Made by a program: the position numbers and the translations under genes. From NCBI RefSeq assembly GCF_027257955.1, contig NZ_JANZNQ010000006.1, forward strand, positions 124,001 to 188,000: 64,000 nucleotides of DNA, written 5' to 3'. A model generated the notes under the pieces. It had not been told where the DNA came from, searched no databases, and saw only the letters and a program-made list of their open reading frames with translations. This document shows positions 44,929 through 56,571 of this stretch, piece after piece (the first letter of the stretch is position 1; every line of letters begins with the position of its first letter). The stretch is from Zhongshania aquatica (GTDB taxonomy: Bacteria; Pseudomonadota; Gammaproteobacteria; Pseudomonadales; Spongiibacteraceae).

Positions 44929-45381
44929 ATGTTTAATCGTCGTTATTCTATCGCTCTACTGTTTCTAACCCTTGTCGCCTGTGGGAAAAAACCTGCGATA
45001 GAACGTGAGGCGGCAGACGTGACTAACACTGAAGTTATATCTTCTGTTGAGGAAAATATCGCTGTCGAACTGAGCAAAGTCGATGCAAGTATAGTGTCCT
45101 CAGAGTCATCCGCACCTGAATCTAAGAGTGAAGTGACACTAGATCTGAGCGTACCCCGAGAAAGTCAGTCTGAAGTTCGAGATTGGCAGAGCGATGAGGG
45201 TGGTCGTTACGGGGTGGAATCTTGGTTCGATCAAAAAAGTAACGAGGACGACAAGCGTCTAACATTGAAAACTAAATTGCGTATGAAAGACGGTGTCGAA
45301 TTCGATAAAAATAGTAATCTCAGTAATTATGGTGATTCGGTAGATGGCGCTGAGATGGGGTTTGAGTATAAGACACGCTAA
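44929..45381 (+). CDS. Putative lipoprotein, unknown function
   Basis: 150 residues. Signal sequence of about 18 residues (RRYSIALLFLTLVACG) with lipobox LVAC, so Cys18 is probably lipidated. The mature part is acidic, rich in Ser, Glu and Asp, with the more ordered end WQSDEGGRYGVESWFDQKS and LTLKTKLRMKDGVEFD. Not recognised. A terminator common to the convergent gltA gene follows. Confidence 0.65.
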   Translation: MFNRRYSIALLFLTLVACGKKPAIEREAADVTNTEVISSVEENIAVELSKVDASIVSSESSAPESKSEVTLDLSVPRESQSEVRDWQSDEGGRYGVESWFDQKSNEDDKRLTLKTKLRMKDGVEFDKNSNLSNYGDSVDGAEMGFEYKTR

Positions 45382-45433
45382 TCTTTGATGCTTAGCTGAG
45401 TTTTAAATGATGTTTTACTATTGGGTAGCGCAT

Positions 45434-45461
45434 AAAAAAGGCCGCATTTGCGGCCTTTTTT
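45434..45461. terminator. Bidirectional terminator between the lipoprotein gene and gltA
   Basis: AAAAAAGGCCGC and GCGGCCTTTTTT form a 12-base stem around ATTT. The A-run and T-run give a U-tract on both strands, so it should end both convergent genes. Confidence 0.93.
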
Positions 45462-45467
45462 CGTTTC

Positions 45468-46751
45468 TTAACGCTTATCTAGCGGTACGAAGTCGCGTTG
45501 AACTGGTCCGGTATAAAGCTGGCGAGGGCGACCGATACGGTAGCTGCCACTGATCATTTCGTTCCAGTGTGCAATCCAACCTGGCGTGCGCCCTAGAGCA
45601 AAAATAACGGTAAACATGCTAGTAGGAATACCAATTGCCTTCAAGATAATGCCCGAGTAAAAATCAACGTTCGGGTAAAGTTTTCTTTCAACAAAGTATT
45701 CGTCTTCAAGGGCAATCTGCTCAAGACGTTTAGCAATGACCAGCAGTGGATCGTCCTCCAAGCCTAGTTCAGCTAGTACTTCGTCCGCAGCCTGTTTCAT
45801 CACTTTGGCGCGCGGGTCGAAGTTTTTGTAAACGCGATGACCAAAGCCCATTAGGCGGAATGGATCGTCTTTGTCTTTTGCTTTCGCTACAAACTCTTCG
45901 ATTCTTGATTCGTCGCCAATCTCGTTAAGCATGTCTAGTACTGCTTCGTTCGCGCCGCCGTGTGAGGGTCCCCAAAGCGCTGCAATACCTGCAGAAATAC
46001 AGGCGAATGGGTTGGCGCCAGTAGATCCCGCCAAGCGTACGGTTGAGGTTGACGCGTTTTGCTCGTGGTCTGCGTGTAATAGGAAAATCTTGTCCATTGC
46101 TTTCGCGAGTACTGGGTTTACTTTGTCTTGCTCGCAGGGATTGCCAAACATCATGTGCAGGAAGTTTTCAGAGTAGCTCAGGTGATTCTGCGGATACATG
46201 AACGGCTGGCCGATGGTGTATTTATAGGTCATTGCCGCCAGTGTAGGCATTTTTGCAATTAGGCGAATCGCTGAAATTTCGCGGTGTTTTTCATCGGTAA
46301 TGTCTAGCGAGTCGTGATAGAACGCTGATAATGCGCCAACTACGCCACACATGATCGCCATTGGGTGGGCGTCGCGGCGGAAGCCTTTGAAAAACGTGCT
46401 CATTTGGTCGTTGACCATGGTGTGCATTCGAACTTTGTTTACAAACTTTTCTTTCTGCTCTGCGTTTGGTAACGCACCATAAAGTAATAGGTAGCAGGTT
46501 TCTAAGTAGTCTGAATGTTCAGCGAGTTGCTCAATAGGGTAACCGCCATGAAGCAGTATTCCTTTATCGCCATCAATATAGGTGATTTTTGACTCGCAAG
46601 CTGCGGTGGAGACAAAACCGGGATCATAGGTGAAATAGCCGTTACCCGTCAGGGCGCTTACTTCGATGACGTCTGGTCCGATGGTGCCGGAATGGACTTT
46701 AAGGTCCAGCGTTTTGCCATCGATACTCAGACTTGCTTTCTTATCGCTCAT
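45468..46751 (-). CDS. gltA: Citrate synthase
   Basis: Condenses oxaloacetate and acetyl-CoA to citrate, the entry to the TCA cycle. 427 residues, the type II hexameric form of gammaproteobacteria. The active-site His segments are [27 protein letters not shown] and [13 protein letters not shown], and the Asp is in [24 protein letters not shown] and [13 protein letters not shown] are also typical. Ribosome site AGGAGC and a sigma-70 promoter lie upstream. It is divergent from sdhC. Confidence 0.97.
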   Translation of the reverse strand: MSDKKASLSIDGKTLDLKVHSGTIGPDVIEVSALTGNGYFTYDPGFVSTAACESKITYIDGDKGILLHGGYPIEQLAEHSDYLETCYLLLYGALPNAEQKEKFVNKVRMHTMVNDQMSTFFKGFRRDAHPMAIMCGVVGALSAFYHDSLDITDEKHREISAIRLIAKMPTLAAMTYKYTIGQPFMYPQNHLSYSENFLHMMFGNPCEQDKVNPVLAKAMDKIFLLHADHEQNASTSTVRLAGSTGANPFACISAGIAALWGPSHGGANEAVLDMLNEIGDESRIEEFVAKAKDKDDPFRLMGFGHRVYKNFDPRAKVMKQAADEVLAELGLEDDPLLVIAKRLEQIALEDEYFVERKLYPNVDFYSGIILKAIGIPTSMFTVIFALGRTPGWIAHWNEMISGSYRIGRPRQLYTGPVQRDFVPLDKR

Positions 46752-46868
46752 GGGGACGGGCTCCTGTAACTTTGTAATCTTGCTTGTGGCATTGGCTCCC
46801 AGTATCTAGCATCCGGCAAGGTATTGCCTAGAAGTAACACGGGGAGATCCGCTTTCGCGGGAGTGACA

Positions 46869-46896
46869 AATATAGAGCGCTGAAATGTTTTGTCAA
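46869..46896 (-). promoter_or_regulatory. Sigma-70 promoter of gltA
   Basis: TTGACA (46891-46896 on the minus strand), a 16-bp spacer and TATATT (46869-46874). Gives a leader of about 110 bases before gltA. Confidence 0.75.
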
Positions 46897-47108
46897 CGGT
46901 GTGCACATTTTAGCGCGCTATTGACTCGGATGGAATTCTAAATATCAAGGTCTGATCTCTTTTTATAATTTGTGAATAAATGTTCGCTAATTGGGTACGC
47001 TGTTTTCATCGCTTTTCAAATTTGTTATGGCGCCATAATAGTGCGAAATGGTGGCTTAAGCCCTTGATATACACGTTTTTTGAGCGCATTGCTCGCTTGT
47101 TTAAGGGT

Positions 47109-47137
47109 TTGTAATTGCACTTGGATGGCCCTATAAT
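47109..47137 (+). promoter_or_regulatory. Sigma-70 promoter of the sdh-suc operon
   Basis: TTGTAA at 47109-47114, a 17-bp spacer and a consensus TATAAT at 47132-47137, 128 bases before the sdhC start. Confidence 0.75.
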
Positions 47138-47265
47138 GCGCGGCGTTTCTTTGGGAGTTTAAACACTCCTGTCTCTAAGGAAGCAGTACCGGATTGGAGA
47201 GTTCGGTATTTGATTGATCCACTCCCTTTAAACCGCTCGTATTTTTCGGGCCAGAAATTAAAAGT

Positions 47266-47652
47266 GTGGCAAAAACCGTGAACGATAAACGACCTGTGAA
47301 CTTGGATATCGGAACAATCGCGCTGCCGATTACCGCATATACCTCAATTTTACACCGCGTAAGTGGTGTGTTTCTTGTGGCGGGCGTAGCCCTGCTGTTT
47401 TGGTTTCTTGGCACTAGCTTGGACGGTCCTGAGGGCTTTGAGCAGGCGAAGGCGTGCTTGGCTTCCTTCTGGGGCAAACTAAGTATTTGGGCCGTGTTGA
47501 TCGGTTTGAGTTACCACTCGGCCGCAGGTGTGAAACATTTGGTCATGGATGCCGGTATTGGCGAGACTATGGAAGGTGGCGTAGCTGGTGCGAAGTTGGT
47601 GCTAGCTGTAACAGCGGTATTGGTTCTGCTGACGGGGTTGTGGATATGGTAA
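47266..47652 (+). CDS. sdhC: Succinate dehydrogenase cytochrome b556 subunit SdhC
   Basis: Membrane anchor that binds haem and ubiquinone in complex II. 128 residues from GTG 47266 (a second GTG at 47278 is possible); three helices. Signature: RPVNLDIGTIALPITAYTSILHRVSGVFL and SYHSAAGVKHLVMDAG, with the haem-ligand His in SYHSAAGVKH. It overlaps sdhD by 7 bp and starts the operon sdhCDAB-sucAB-lpd-sucCD. Confidence 0.96.
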   Translation: MAKTVNDKRPVNLDIGTIALPITAYTSILHRVSGVFLVAGVALLFWFLGTSLDGPEGFEQAKACLASFWGKLSIWAVLIGLSYHSAAGVKHLVMDAGIGETMEGGVAGAKLVLAVTAVLVLLTGLWIW

Positions 47653-48014
47653 GTTCAGTAACGAATTTAGGACGCAGTGGTTTATCTGACTGGTTAGTGC
47701 AGCGGGTGTCCGGTGTGGTTCTGCTGGCATATATGTTAGTAGTTGGTTTTTATTTGGTGTGCGGTGGTTCAGATATCACCTATGCAGAGTGGAGTGCGTA
47801 TTTTGACAGCACCTTCATGCGTGTTTTCAGCACCGCGGCAGTGTTGTCCATTGTTTCACACGCTTGGATTGGTTTGTGGTCAGTATCGACTGACTACCTA
47901 ACTGAACGAATGATGGGTGGCCGAGGCACAATTTTGCGCTTGGCATTTCAAGCAGCTTCGGCTGTTGTTTTGTTCACCTACCTCGTTTGGGGCATCCAGA
48001 TTCTTTGGAGTTAA
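47646..48014 (+). CDS. sdhD: Succinate dehydrogenase membrane anchor SdhD
   Basis: 122 residues from ATG 47646 (overlapping the sdhC end; a longer upstream frame is a shadow). Three helices; GLSDWLVQRVSGVVLLAYMLVV, a conserved Arg, and SHAWIGLWSVSTDYL with the haem-ligand His and a quinone-site Asp-Tyr. Length is normal for the family. sdhA follows after 3 bases. Confidence 0.95.
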   Translation: MVSSVTNLGRSGLSDWLVQRVSGVVLLAYMLVVGFYLVCGGSDITYAEWSAYFDSTFMRVFSTAAVLSIVSHAWIGLWSVSTDYLTERMMGGRGTILRLAFQAASAVVLFTYLVWGIQILWS

Positions 48015-48017
48015 GCA

Positions 48018-49790
48018 ATGGCTAATATTCGTACAATTTCTTTTGATGGTGTAATTGTTGGTGGCGGCGGCGCAGGTATGCGCGCGGCTTTGCAGTTGGC
48101 CCAGTCTGGGTATAAGACGGCAGTAATTTCTAAAGTATTCCCCACACGCTCACATACAGTTTCTGCTCAAGGCGGTATTACCTGTGCGATCGCTAGCGCG
48201 GATCCTCAGGATCAGTGGCAGTGGCATATGTATGACACTGTAAAAGGCTCTGATTACATTGGTGATCAGGAAGCCATTGAATATATGTGTCAAGTTGGTC
48301 CCGAGGCGGTTTTTGAGCTGGATCATATGGGTTTACCTTTTTCTCGTACAGAGGAAGGTCGTATTTATCAACGTCCTTTCGGCGGGCAGTCAAAAGCATT
48401 TGGTGAGGGCGGTCAGGCCGCTCGTACTTGTGCAGCGGCAGACCGTACAGGTCACGCACTGTTGCATACGCTTTATCAGGGTAACTTGAAAAACAACACC
48501 GTGTTTTTCAACGAGTGGTATGCAACGGATCTGGTCAAAAACCAAGACGGCGCAGTTGTTGGTGTTATCGCTATCTGCATCGAAACGGGTGAAGTTGTCT
48601 ACGTTAAATCCAAGGCGACTGTATTTGCCACCGGTGGTGCGGGGCGTATTTATGCCTCCACGACTAATGCCCATATCAATACTGGTGATGGCGTTGGTAT
48701 GGCGTTGCGCGCGGGCTTCCCAGTCCAAGATATCGAAATGTGGCAGTTCCACCCAACGGGTATTGCAGGCGCTGGCACATTGGTTACTGAAGGTTGTCGC
48801 GGCGAAGGCGGTTACTTAATAAATAAAGATGGCGAGCGCTTCATGGAGCGTTACGCGCCAAATGCGAAAGATTTGGCGGGCCGTGATGTCGTAGCGCGTT
48901 CTATGACGTTGGAAATTCTCGAAGGTCGTGGCTGTGGTCCAAATGGCGATCACGTATTCTTGAAGCTAGATCATCTCGGTGAAGAAGTATTGGAAAGCCG
49001 TTTGCCTGGTATTTGCGAATTGTCTCGTACCTTTGCTCATGCGGATCCAGTAAAAGAGCCGATTCCCGTTGTACCTACTTGTCACTATATGATGGGTGGT
49101 ATTCCAACGAATGTTAATGGGCAGGCGCTGTCGATTGACGAAGAAGGCAACGATGTCGTCATCCCAGGCTTGTATGCCTGCGGTGAGGTTGCCTGTGTAT
49201 CTGTTCACGGAGCTAACCGTCTAGGTGGTAATTCACTGCTAGATTTGGTTGTCTTTGGTCGTGCCTCAGGATTGTTTATCGAGAAATCACTGCGTGAAGG
49301 TATCGAATTGCGCGATGCGACGGAAGCGGAGATTGCTCAAGCGACTGCGCGTCTTGATCGCATAAACAGTTCAACCGGTGGTGAGAAAGTTGCCGATCTG
49401 CGCAAAGAGCTTCAGAACGTAATGCAGAACCATTTCGGCGTATTCCGCCGTGGTGATTTCATGCAAGAGGGTGTTAAGAAGCTACAAGATTTGCGTACTC
49501 GTATAGAGAATGCTCATCTAGAAGATAAGAGTGACGTATATAACACCGCTCGTATTGAAGCGCTTGAGCTGCACAACCTTCTTGAAGTTGCAGAGGCGAC
49601 AGCTATTGCTGCTGAAGCACGTACAGAAAGTCGCGGCGCTCACGCGCGTGACGACTTCCCAGAGCGTGACGATGATAATTGGCTATGTCACTCTGTGTAT
49701 TTCCCTAATGATAAGCGTGTTGGTAAGCGGGCGGTTAACTTTACGCCTAAAACACGTGAAGCGTTTGCGCCAAAAATTCGTACGTACTGA
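48018..49790 (+). CDS. sdhA: Succinate dehydrogenase flavoprotein subunit SdhA
   Basis: Oxidises succinate to fumarate with covalently bound FAD. 590 residues. FAD motif [15 protein letters not shown] near residue 15, covalent FAD His in [10 protein letters not shown], substrate site [23 protein letters not shown], catalytic Arg region [19 protein letters not shown], and the C-terminal [12 protein letters not shown]. All features are intact. Confidence 0.98.
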   Translation: MANIRTISFDGVIVGGGGAGMRAALQLAQSGYKTAVISKVFPTRSHTVSAQGGITCAIASADPQDQWQWHMYDTVKGSDYIGDQEAIEYMCQVGPEAVFELDHMGLPFSRTEEGRIYQRPFGGQSKAFGEGGQAARTCAAADRTGHALLHTLYQGNLKNNTVFFNEWYATDLVKNQDGAVVGVIAICIETGEVVYVKSKATVFATGGAGRIYASTTNAHINTGDGVGMALRAGFPVQDIEMWQFHPTGIAGAGTLVTEGCRGEGGYLINKDGERFMERYAPNAKDLAGRDVVARSMTLEILEGRGCGPNGDHVFLKLDHLGEEVLESRLPGICELSRTFAHADPVKEPIPVVPTCHYMMGGIPTNVNGQALSIDEEGNDVVIPGLYACGEVACVSVHGANRLGGNSLLDLVVFGRASGLFIEKSLREGIELRDATEAEIAQATARLDRINSSTGGEKVADLRKELQNVMQNHFGVFRRGDFMQEGVKKLQDLRTRIENAHLEDKSDVYNTARIEALELHNLLEVAEATAIAAEARTESRGAHARDDFPERDDDNWLCHSVYFPNDKRVGKRAVNFTPKTREAFAPKIRTY

Positions 49791-49807
49791 TTCAGGGGAA
49801 AACGAAT

Positions 49808-50524
49808 ATGTTGAAAGTCAGTCTCTACCGTTACAATCCTGAAACTGATCAGGAACCGTACATGCAGGAAGTGGAAGTGGATACCGCAGGCAAAGACCTG
49901 ATGGTGCTGGACGTCCTCGAACTGCTAAAACGTGCTGATCCGTCACTGTCTTACCGTCGTTCTTGCCGTGAGGGTGTATGTGGCTCTGACGGCATGAACA
50001 TCAACGGCAAAAATGGCCTAGCGTGTATTACACCCATTTCTGAAGCGCTTAAAAATGGTAAAGGTGGCAATAAATTAGTGTTGCGTCCGTTACCTGGGTT
50101 GCCGGTTATTCGCGATCTCGTTATAGATATGAGTCTTTTCTACAAGCAGTACGAAAAGATTAAACCATTCTTGATAAACGATACGCCTGCGCCGGCAATT
50201 GAGCGTCTGCAGTCTCCAGAAGATCGCGAGAAGTTAGATGGTTTGTACGAGTGTATTCTCTGTGCGTGCTGTTCAACCGCTTGCCCGTCGTTCTGGTGGA
50301 ACCCTGATCGCTTTATTGGTCCAAGTGGTTTGTTACAGGCTTATCGCTTTTTAGCAGATAGCCGCGACACCGCAACCGAGGAGCGTTTGAGCGATCTTGA
50401 TGATCCGTTCAGCGTGTTCCGCTGCCACGGCATTCAGAACTGCGTCAACGTTTGCCCTAAGGGTCTAAACCCTACAAAGGCCATTGGTCATATTCGGAAT
50501 ATGTTGCTAAGCAGAGCAACTTAA
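49808..50524 (+). CDS. sdhB: Succinate dehydrogenase iron-sulfur subunit SdhB
   Basis: Carries electrons from FAD to quinone through three Fe-S clusters. 238 residues. 2Fe-2S ligands in SCREGVCGSDGMNINGKNGLAC, 4Fe-4S/3Fe-4S ligands in CILCACCSTACPSFWWN and CHGIQNCVNVCPKGLNP. Completes sdhCDAB. A 222-base gap with two hairpins precedes sucA. Confidence 0.98.
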   Translation: MLKVSLYRYNPETDQEPYMQEVEVDTAGKDLMVLDVLELLKRADPSLSYRRSCREGVCGSDGMNINGKNGLACITPISEALKNGKGGNKLVLRPLPGLPVIRDLVIDMSLFYKQYEKIKPFLINDTPAPAIERLQSPEDREKLDGLYECILCACCSTACPSFWWNPDRFIGPSGLLQAYRFLADSRDTATEERLSDLDDPFSVFRCHGIQNCVNVCPKGLNPTKAIGHIRNMLLSRAT

Positions 50525-50531
50525 GTATTCC

Positions 50532-50547
50532 CTCGGCTTCGGCCGAG
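50532..50547 (+). other. Short hairpin after sdhB
   Basis: CTCGGC-TTCG-GCCGAG: six pairs closed by a stable UUCG tetraloop, starting eight bases past the sdhB stop and followed by AAATAAAA rather than a T-run. More likely an RNA stabiliser or processing element than a terminator. Confidence 0.6.
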
Positions 50548-50576
50548 AAATAAAACTCTGCGTAAAGTTAGTCCTC

Positions 50577-50600
50577 TGGCGCTGTTTACGAACAGCGCCA
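50577..50600 (+). other. Ten-base hairpin between sdhB and sucA
   Basis: TGGCGCTGTT and AACAGCGCCA pair perfectly around TACG. It is followed by AATAAAA with no U-tract on the plus strand. With the UUCG hairpin just upstream it may stabilise the sdh part of the message or attenuate it. Confidence 0.65.
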
Positions 50601-50791
50601 AATAAAATACAACTCGGTGCTTACCGGCACTATATGAGCGTTAAAGCGTATAAGAGGGAAGGGACGTTCCCTGTGGTGCGAGTCGGTTCTGCGGCGTACA
50701 CTGAATGCTGCTGGGCTAAACAGGATGAGAAGAGCCTTATCGGGCAATGATCATTCAGACTGCCACTTCCCTTATTTTTAGGTGGACAGGA

Positions 50792-53626
50792 ATGCAGAAA
50801 AATTCGATGGAGCTTCTATGGAAAAGCTCACATATATCAGGCGGTAATGCGACTTACGTAGAAGAGTTGTATGAAGCCTACCTCACAGATCCAAATGCCG
50901 TTTCTGACGAATGGCGCAATTACTTTCAGCAATTACCCCGCGTAAGTGAAAACACGACACACGATATCCCTCACTCGCCGGTTCGCGATCATTTTGCCCA
51001 GCTTGCAAAAACCCCTATCCGCTATAGCGGCCCCCAGAACAACGATATTAGTGTTCATGAGCGCAAGCAGGTAAGAGTTATTCAGTTGGTGAGCGCCTAT
51101 CGTCAGCGCGGGCATCAAGAGGCGGAACTCGACCCTCTCGGTTTGTGGCAGCGTAAGCGCGTGCCCGATCTTGAATTGCAATATCACCAGTTGAGCGAAG
51201 CGGATTTTGATACCACCTTTCAGACCGGTAGTCTGTATATCGGTAAAGATCAGGCTAGTCTGAAAGAGATATACAACTCTCTACGCGCGACTTACTGTCG
51301 CTCTGTCGGCGCGGAGTTCATGCATATTGTTGATACCCGTGAGCGCACGTGGATTCAGCAGCGTATGGAAAGTGTTCGCTCTCAGCCTCAATACGGCCTC
51401 GATATTCGTACGCACTTGTTGGAACGCTTAACTGCTGCCGAAGGTTTGGAAAAGTCTCTGGGCTCGAAATATCCAGGCACTAAGCGCTTCGGTCTTGAGG
51501 GTGGCGAAAGCTTAATTCCGATGATGGATGCCATTATTCAGCGCGCCGGTTCCTATGGCGCAAAGGAAATGGTTATAGGTATGGCGCACCGTGGCCGTCT
51601 AAATCTGCTGGTGAATATCCTAGGTAAAAACCCCGCCGAGTTATTTGATGAATTTGAAGGCAAGGTGAAGTACCAAGGGTCAGCGGATGTTAAATACCAC
51701 CAAGGTTTCTCATCAAATGTTATGACGCCCGGTGGCGAAGTTCATTTGGCCTTGGCGTTTAACCCATCGCATTTAGAAATTGTATCGCCAGTTGTTGAAG
51801 GTTCTGTGCGCGCACGACAAGATCGTCGCAACGACCCAATCGGTGACAAGGTTGTTCCTATCGTGCTTCACGGTGACGCTGCTTTTGCAGGGCAGGGTGT
51901 GGTTATGGAGACGTTCCAAATGTCTCAAACCCGCGCGTATAAAACCGGTGGTACGGTTCATATCGTGATAAATAACCAGGTTGGTTTCACTACGAGCTTG
52001 CAGGAAGATGCACGCTCTACCGAATATTGTACCGATGTTGCCAAAATGGTCCAGGCGCCAATATTCCACGTGAATGCCGATGACCCTGAAGCTGTATGGT
52101 TTGTTAGCCAGCTGGCCGCTGATTTCCGTCAAGAGTTTAAAAAAGACGTGGTTGTCGATCTTATTTGTTATCGTCGTCGCGGCCATAACGAAGCTGATGA
52201 GCCATCTGGCACCCAGCCGCTGATGTATAACAAAATCAGTAAACAAAAAACCACCCGCGAGCTGTATGTTAATAAACTGCTTGAAGAAGGTGCGATAACC
52301 AAAGAGCTGGCCGATAAAATGGCTGACGAATATCGCCAAGCACTCGACAATGGTGAGCATGTCGCGAAAAGCCTCGTCATGCAGCCGAACACTGAGCTGT
52401 TTGTTGATTGGACTCCTTATCTTGGGCACGCATGGGATGTTGCCGGCGATACTTCGATAGATCCTAAGCTCTTAAAAGAAACTGCTGAGCTTGTTAACGC
52501 GATTCCTGAGGGCATCGTTGTGCAGCGACAAGTGGCGAAGATCTACGAAGACCGTAACAAAATGGCCGCTGGCGCAATGCCGATCAACTGGGGATTTGCT
52601 GAAACACTGGCCTACGGTACCTTGCTAAAGCAAGGGCATAAAGTGCGTTTAACCGGTCAGGACGTTGGTCGTGGTACGTTCTCTCACCGCCACGCTGTTT
52701 TGCATAGCCAGACTGATGCTCGCCGTTACGTGCCACTTCAAAATATGGCGCCAGATCAACCAGCGTTTTCGATTTTTGACTCGCTTTTGTCAGAGGAGGC
52801 GGTACTCGCTTTCGAATATGGCTATTCAACAACCCAGCCAGACGCTTTGGTTATCTGGGAAGCGCAGTTTGGTGATTTTGCCAACGGTGCCCAAGTTGTT
52901 ATCGATCAATTCATTAGTAGTGGTGAATTAAAGTGGGGCCGCTTGTGTGGTTTAACGATGCTGCTGCCGCACGGTTACGAAGGCCAAGGTCCTGAGCATT
53001 CATCGGCAAAACTAGAGCGATTCTTGCAGCTGTGTGCGGAGCACAATATTCAGGTTTGCGTGCCGTCAACGCCTGCTCAGGTTTATCACATGCTGCGCCG
53101 TCAAGCGATTCGTCCATTGCGTCGTCCGCTGGTTGTCATGTCGCCAAAGAGTTTGCTTCGTCATAAAGAAGCAGTGTCGAGCCTAGAGGAATTAACCGAC
53201 GGTCACTTCCAGAATGTGATTGACGAGACTGATGATATCGATAAATCAAAAGTCACGCGCATGATTCTGTGCAGTGGTAAGGTCTATTACGATCTTCGCG
53301 CCGCACGTCGTGAACACGGTAAAGATTCGGTAGCGATAGTTCGTCTTGAACAAGTTTACCCCTTCCCGTATGACGATTTGCGTAACGCTATTGCTGGATA
53401 TCCAAACCTTAAGAAAGTGGTTTGGTGTCAGGAAGAGCCGCGTAACCAAGGTGCGTGGTATAACAGTCGCCATCGTATGACGCGCGTGATTCGCAGCTTT
53501 AAGCCTGATAAGAATCTGTTGTTGGGTTATGTGGGGCGCGAACCGTCTGCTTCGCCTGCTGCGGGATACATGGCCTTGCACATGGCACAGCAAGAAAAAT
53601 TCATTAAACAGGCATTGAAACTTTAA
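50792..53626 (+). CDS. sucA: 2-oxoglutarate dehydrogenase E1 component
   Basis: Thiamin-dependent decarboxylase of the 2-oxoglutarate dehydrogenase complex. 944 residues from ATG 50792, preferred to the upstream ATG 50747 because TAGGTGG lies just before it and the family starts near this point. Features: N-terminal lipoyl-E2-binding ELYEAYLTDPNAVSDEWRNYF, KRFGLEGGESLIPMMD, ThDP-binding GDAAFAGQGVVMETFQMS and HIVINNQVGFTTS, and GQDVGRGTFSHRHAVLH. Ends YVGREPSASPAAGY. sucB follows 56 bases later. Confidence 0.97.
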   Translation: MQKNSMELLWKSSHISGGNATYVEELYEAYLTDPNAVSDEWRNYFQQLPRVSENTTHDIPHSPVRDHFAQLAKTPIRYSGPQNNDISVHERKQVRVIQLVSAYRQRGHQEAELDPLGLWQRKRVPDLELQYHQLSEADFDTTFQTGSLYIGKDQASLKEIYNSLRATYCRSVGAEFMHIVDTRERTWIQQRMESVRSQPQYGLDIRTHLLERLTAAEGLEKSLGSKYPGTKRFGLEGGESLIPMMDAIIQRAGSYGAKEMVIGMAHRGRLNLLVNILGKNPAELFDEFEGKVKYQGSADVKYHQGFSSNVMTPGGEVHLALAFNPSHLEIVSPVVEGSVRARQDRRNDPIGDKVVPIVLHGDAAFAGQGVVMETFQMSQTRAYKTGGTVHIVINNQVGFTTSLQEDARSTEYCTDVAKMVQAPIFHVNADDPEAVWFVSQLAADFRQEFKKDVVVDLICYRRRGHNEADEPSGTQPLMYNKISKQKTTRELYVNKLLEEGAITKELADKMADEYRQALDNGEHVAKSLVMQPNTELFVDWTPYLGHAWDVAGDTSIDPKLLKETAELVNAIPEGIVVQRQVAKIYEDRNKMAAGAMPINWGFAETLAYGTLLKQGHKVRLTGQDVGRGTFSHRHAVLHSQTDARRYVPLQNMAPDQPAFSIFDSLLSEEAVLAFEYGYSTTQPDALVIWEAQFGDFANGAQVVIDQFISSGELKWGRLCGLTMLLPHGYEGQGPEHSSAKLERFLQLCAEHNIQVCVPSTPAQVYHMLRRQAIRPLRRPLVVMSPKSLLRHKEAVSSLEELTDGHFQNVIDETDDIDKSKVTRMILCSGKVYYDLRAARREHGKDSVAIVRLEQVYPFPYDDLRNAIAGYPNLKKVVWCQEEPRNQGAWYNSRHRMTRVIRSFKPDKNLLLGYVGREPSASPAAGYMALHMAQQEKFIKQALKL

Positions 53627-53682
53627 GGTTTTAATCAACTTATAAAGACTGTCTTGTACAGCGATATTAATTGACAGGAAGA

Positions 53683-54891
53683 ATGATGAGTACTGAAATA
53701 AAAGCGCCAACTTTTCCAGAATCAGTCGCAGATGGCTCCATCGCAACATGGCATAAGCAGGTCGGCGAGGCTGTAACACGTGATGAACCGCTTGTTGATA
53801 TAGAAACCGATAAAGTTGTTCTTGAGGTCGTTGCGCCTGCCGATGGCGTCCTGAAGGAAATCATTAAGGGCGAAGGCGATACCGTACTGAGCGATGAGCT
53901 TATTGCGCTGTTTGAAGAAGGCGCTGCAGCTAGCGCTACTTCGGCTCCAGCCCAAGAGGAAGCCGCCGCCACACCCGCGTCTGCTGACTTAAAAATCAGT
54001 CCAGCTGCACGCAAAATGCTGGAAGAAAAAGGCATTGAAGCGGCGGCGGTAACGGGCACCGGTAAAGGTGGCGTTATCACAAAAGAAGACGTTGCTAACT
54101 TTAAACCTGCAGCAGCGGCTCCTGCGGCGGCGCCAGCAGCGAAATCTACTCCAGCCGCTGCGCCGGCAGTGGATGTGCCTGCAGGGGAGCGCGTAGAAAA
54201 ACGCGTGCCGATGACTCGCTTGCGTAAGCGTATCGCCGAGCGACTACTTGAGGCGACGCACACCACCGCCATGTTGACCACCTTTAACGAGGTCAACATG
54301 GAGCCAATTATGTCTCTGCGCAATCAATACAAGGACTTGTTTGAAAAGTCTCACAACGGCACGCGCCTTGGCTTTATGGGATTTTTTGTAAAAGCAGCCT
54401 GTGAAGCGCTTAAACGTTATCCTGCGGTAAATGCCTCAATTGATGGCGACGATGTTGTTTATCATGGCTTCCAAGATGTCGGTGTGGCAGTTTCTACTGA
54501 GAAGGGCTTGGTTGTGCCCGTGCTTCGCGACGCAGAGAATATGAGCCTTGCCAAGATTGAGGAGAAAATTCGCGAGTACGGTTTGCGCGCTAAAGACGGC
54601 AAGCTATCGATTGAAGATATGACCGGCGGCACCTTTACTATCACTAACGGCGGTGTTTTTGGTTCTTTGTTATCGACGCCAATTTTGAATCCTCCGCAAA
54701 CCGCTATTTTGGGTATGCATAAAATTCAAGACCGTCCGATGGCTGTCAACGGTGAGGTTGTTATTCAGCCGATGATGTATTTAGCGCTGTCTTACGATCA
54801 CCGATTGGTCGATGGTAAGGACGCTGTTCAATTTCTTGTGACCATCAAGGATCTACTCGAAGATCCAGCTCGAATCTTGCTAGAAGTTTAA
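53683..54891 (+). CDS. sucB: Dihydrolipoamide succinyltransferase (E2) of 2-oxoglutarate dehydrogenase
   Basis: 402 residues from ATG 53683 (ATG 53686 also possible; ACAGGAAG precedes). Lipoyl domain residues 1-75, lipoyl-Lys in [11 protein letters not shown], an Ala/Pro-rich linker, the E1/E3-binding domain ([14 protein letters not shown], about 100-140), a second Ala/Pro linker, and the catalytic domain with [20 protein letters not shown], whose His and Asp are catalytic. Transfers the succinyl group to CoA. Confidence 0.97.
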   Translation: MMSTEIKAPTFPESVADGSIATWHKQVGEAVTRDEPLVDIETDKVVLEVVAPADGVLKEIIKGEGDTVLSDELIALFEEGAAASATSAPAQEEAAATPASADLKISPAARKMLEEKGIEAAAVTGTGKGGVITKEDVANFKPAAAAPAAAPAAKSTPAAAPAVDVPAGERVEKRVPMTRLRKRIAERLLEATHTTAMLTTFNEVNMEPIMSLRNQYKDLFEKSHNGTRLGFMGFFVKAACEALKRYPAVNASIDGDDVVYHGFQDVGVAVSTEKGLVVPVLRDAENMSLAKIEEKIREYGLRAKDGKLSIEDMTGGTFTITNGGVFGSLLSTPILNPPQTAILGMHKIQDRPMAVNGEVVIQPMMYLALSYDHRLVDGKDAVQFLVTIKDLLEDPARILLEV

Positions 54892-54985
54892 CGATGTGAT
54901 GGCCGACGCCGGCCAATCCGGTGCGTGACCCATTTAGATGTGCTTGGCCATTGTATGCGATGGCCGAATACGAACTAAAGAATAG

Positions 54986-56431
<1,446 letters not shown>

Positions 56432-56444
56432 ATTTGCGGTAGTG

Positions 56445-56480
56445 CGCGAAATTCGGGAAAATACGCATCCCGATTTCGCG
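56445..56480 (+). other. Strong hairpin between lpd and sucC
   Basis: CGCGAAATTCGGGA and TCCCGATTTCGCG pair with one bulged T around a ~10-base loop. The following TTGTTACT is only weakly U-rich. It could be a partial terminator or an RNA-processing/stability element in the suc operon. Confidence 0.6.
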
Positions 56481-56571
56481 TTGTTACTGCAATGTGCAGA
56501 GGGAGCGGGCCAAGTCACTGACAGGATCTAACTCGCTTAACACTTCCACAGACCGAGATGGTAATTCCAAC

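Larger units (their letters stand above)
46752..47265. promoter_or_regulatory. Divergent control region of gltA and the sdh-suc operon
   Basis: 513 bases with no coding frame. It holds the gltA promoter (46869-46896, minus), the sdh promoter (47109-47137, plus) and a 14-bp palindrome TTATGGCGCCATAA at 47025-47038 about 70 bases upstream of the sdh -35. The gltA leader starts with a small CCGC/GCGG hairpin. Regulators cannot be named. Confidence 0.6.

Noticed and set aside
47454-47645. Upstream extension of the sdhD frame
   Set aside because: It overlaps nearly half of sdhC. The conserved SdhD start is the ATG at 47646.
51773-52429. A 218-codon frame antisense to sucA
   Set aside because: It is fully inside the conserved sucA gene. 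Antisense frames of this length are expected, and the translation has no recognisable domain.
53667-54323. A 218-codon frame antisense to sucB
   Set aside because: It mirrors the Ala/Pro-rich linkers of SucB, giving a low-complexity translation.
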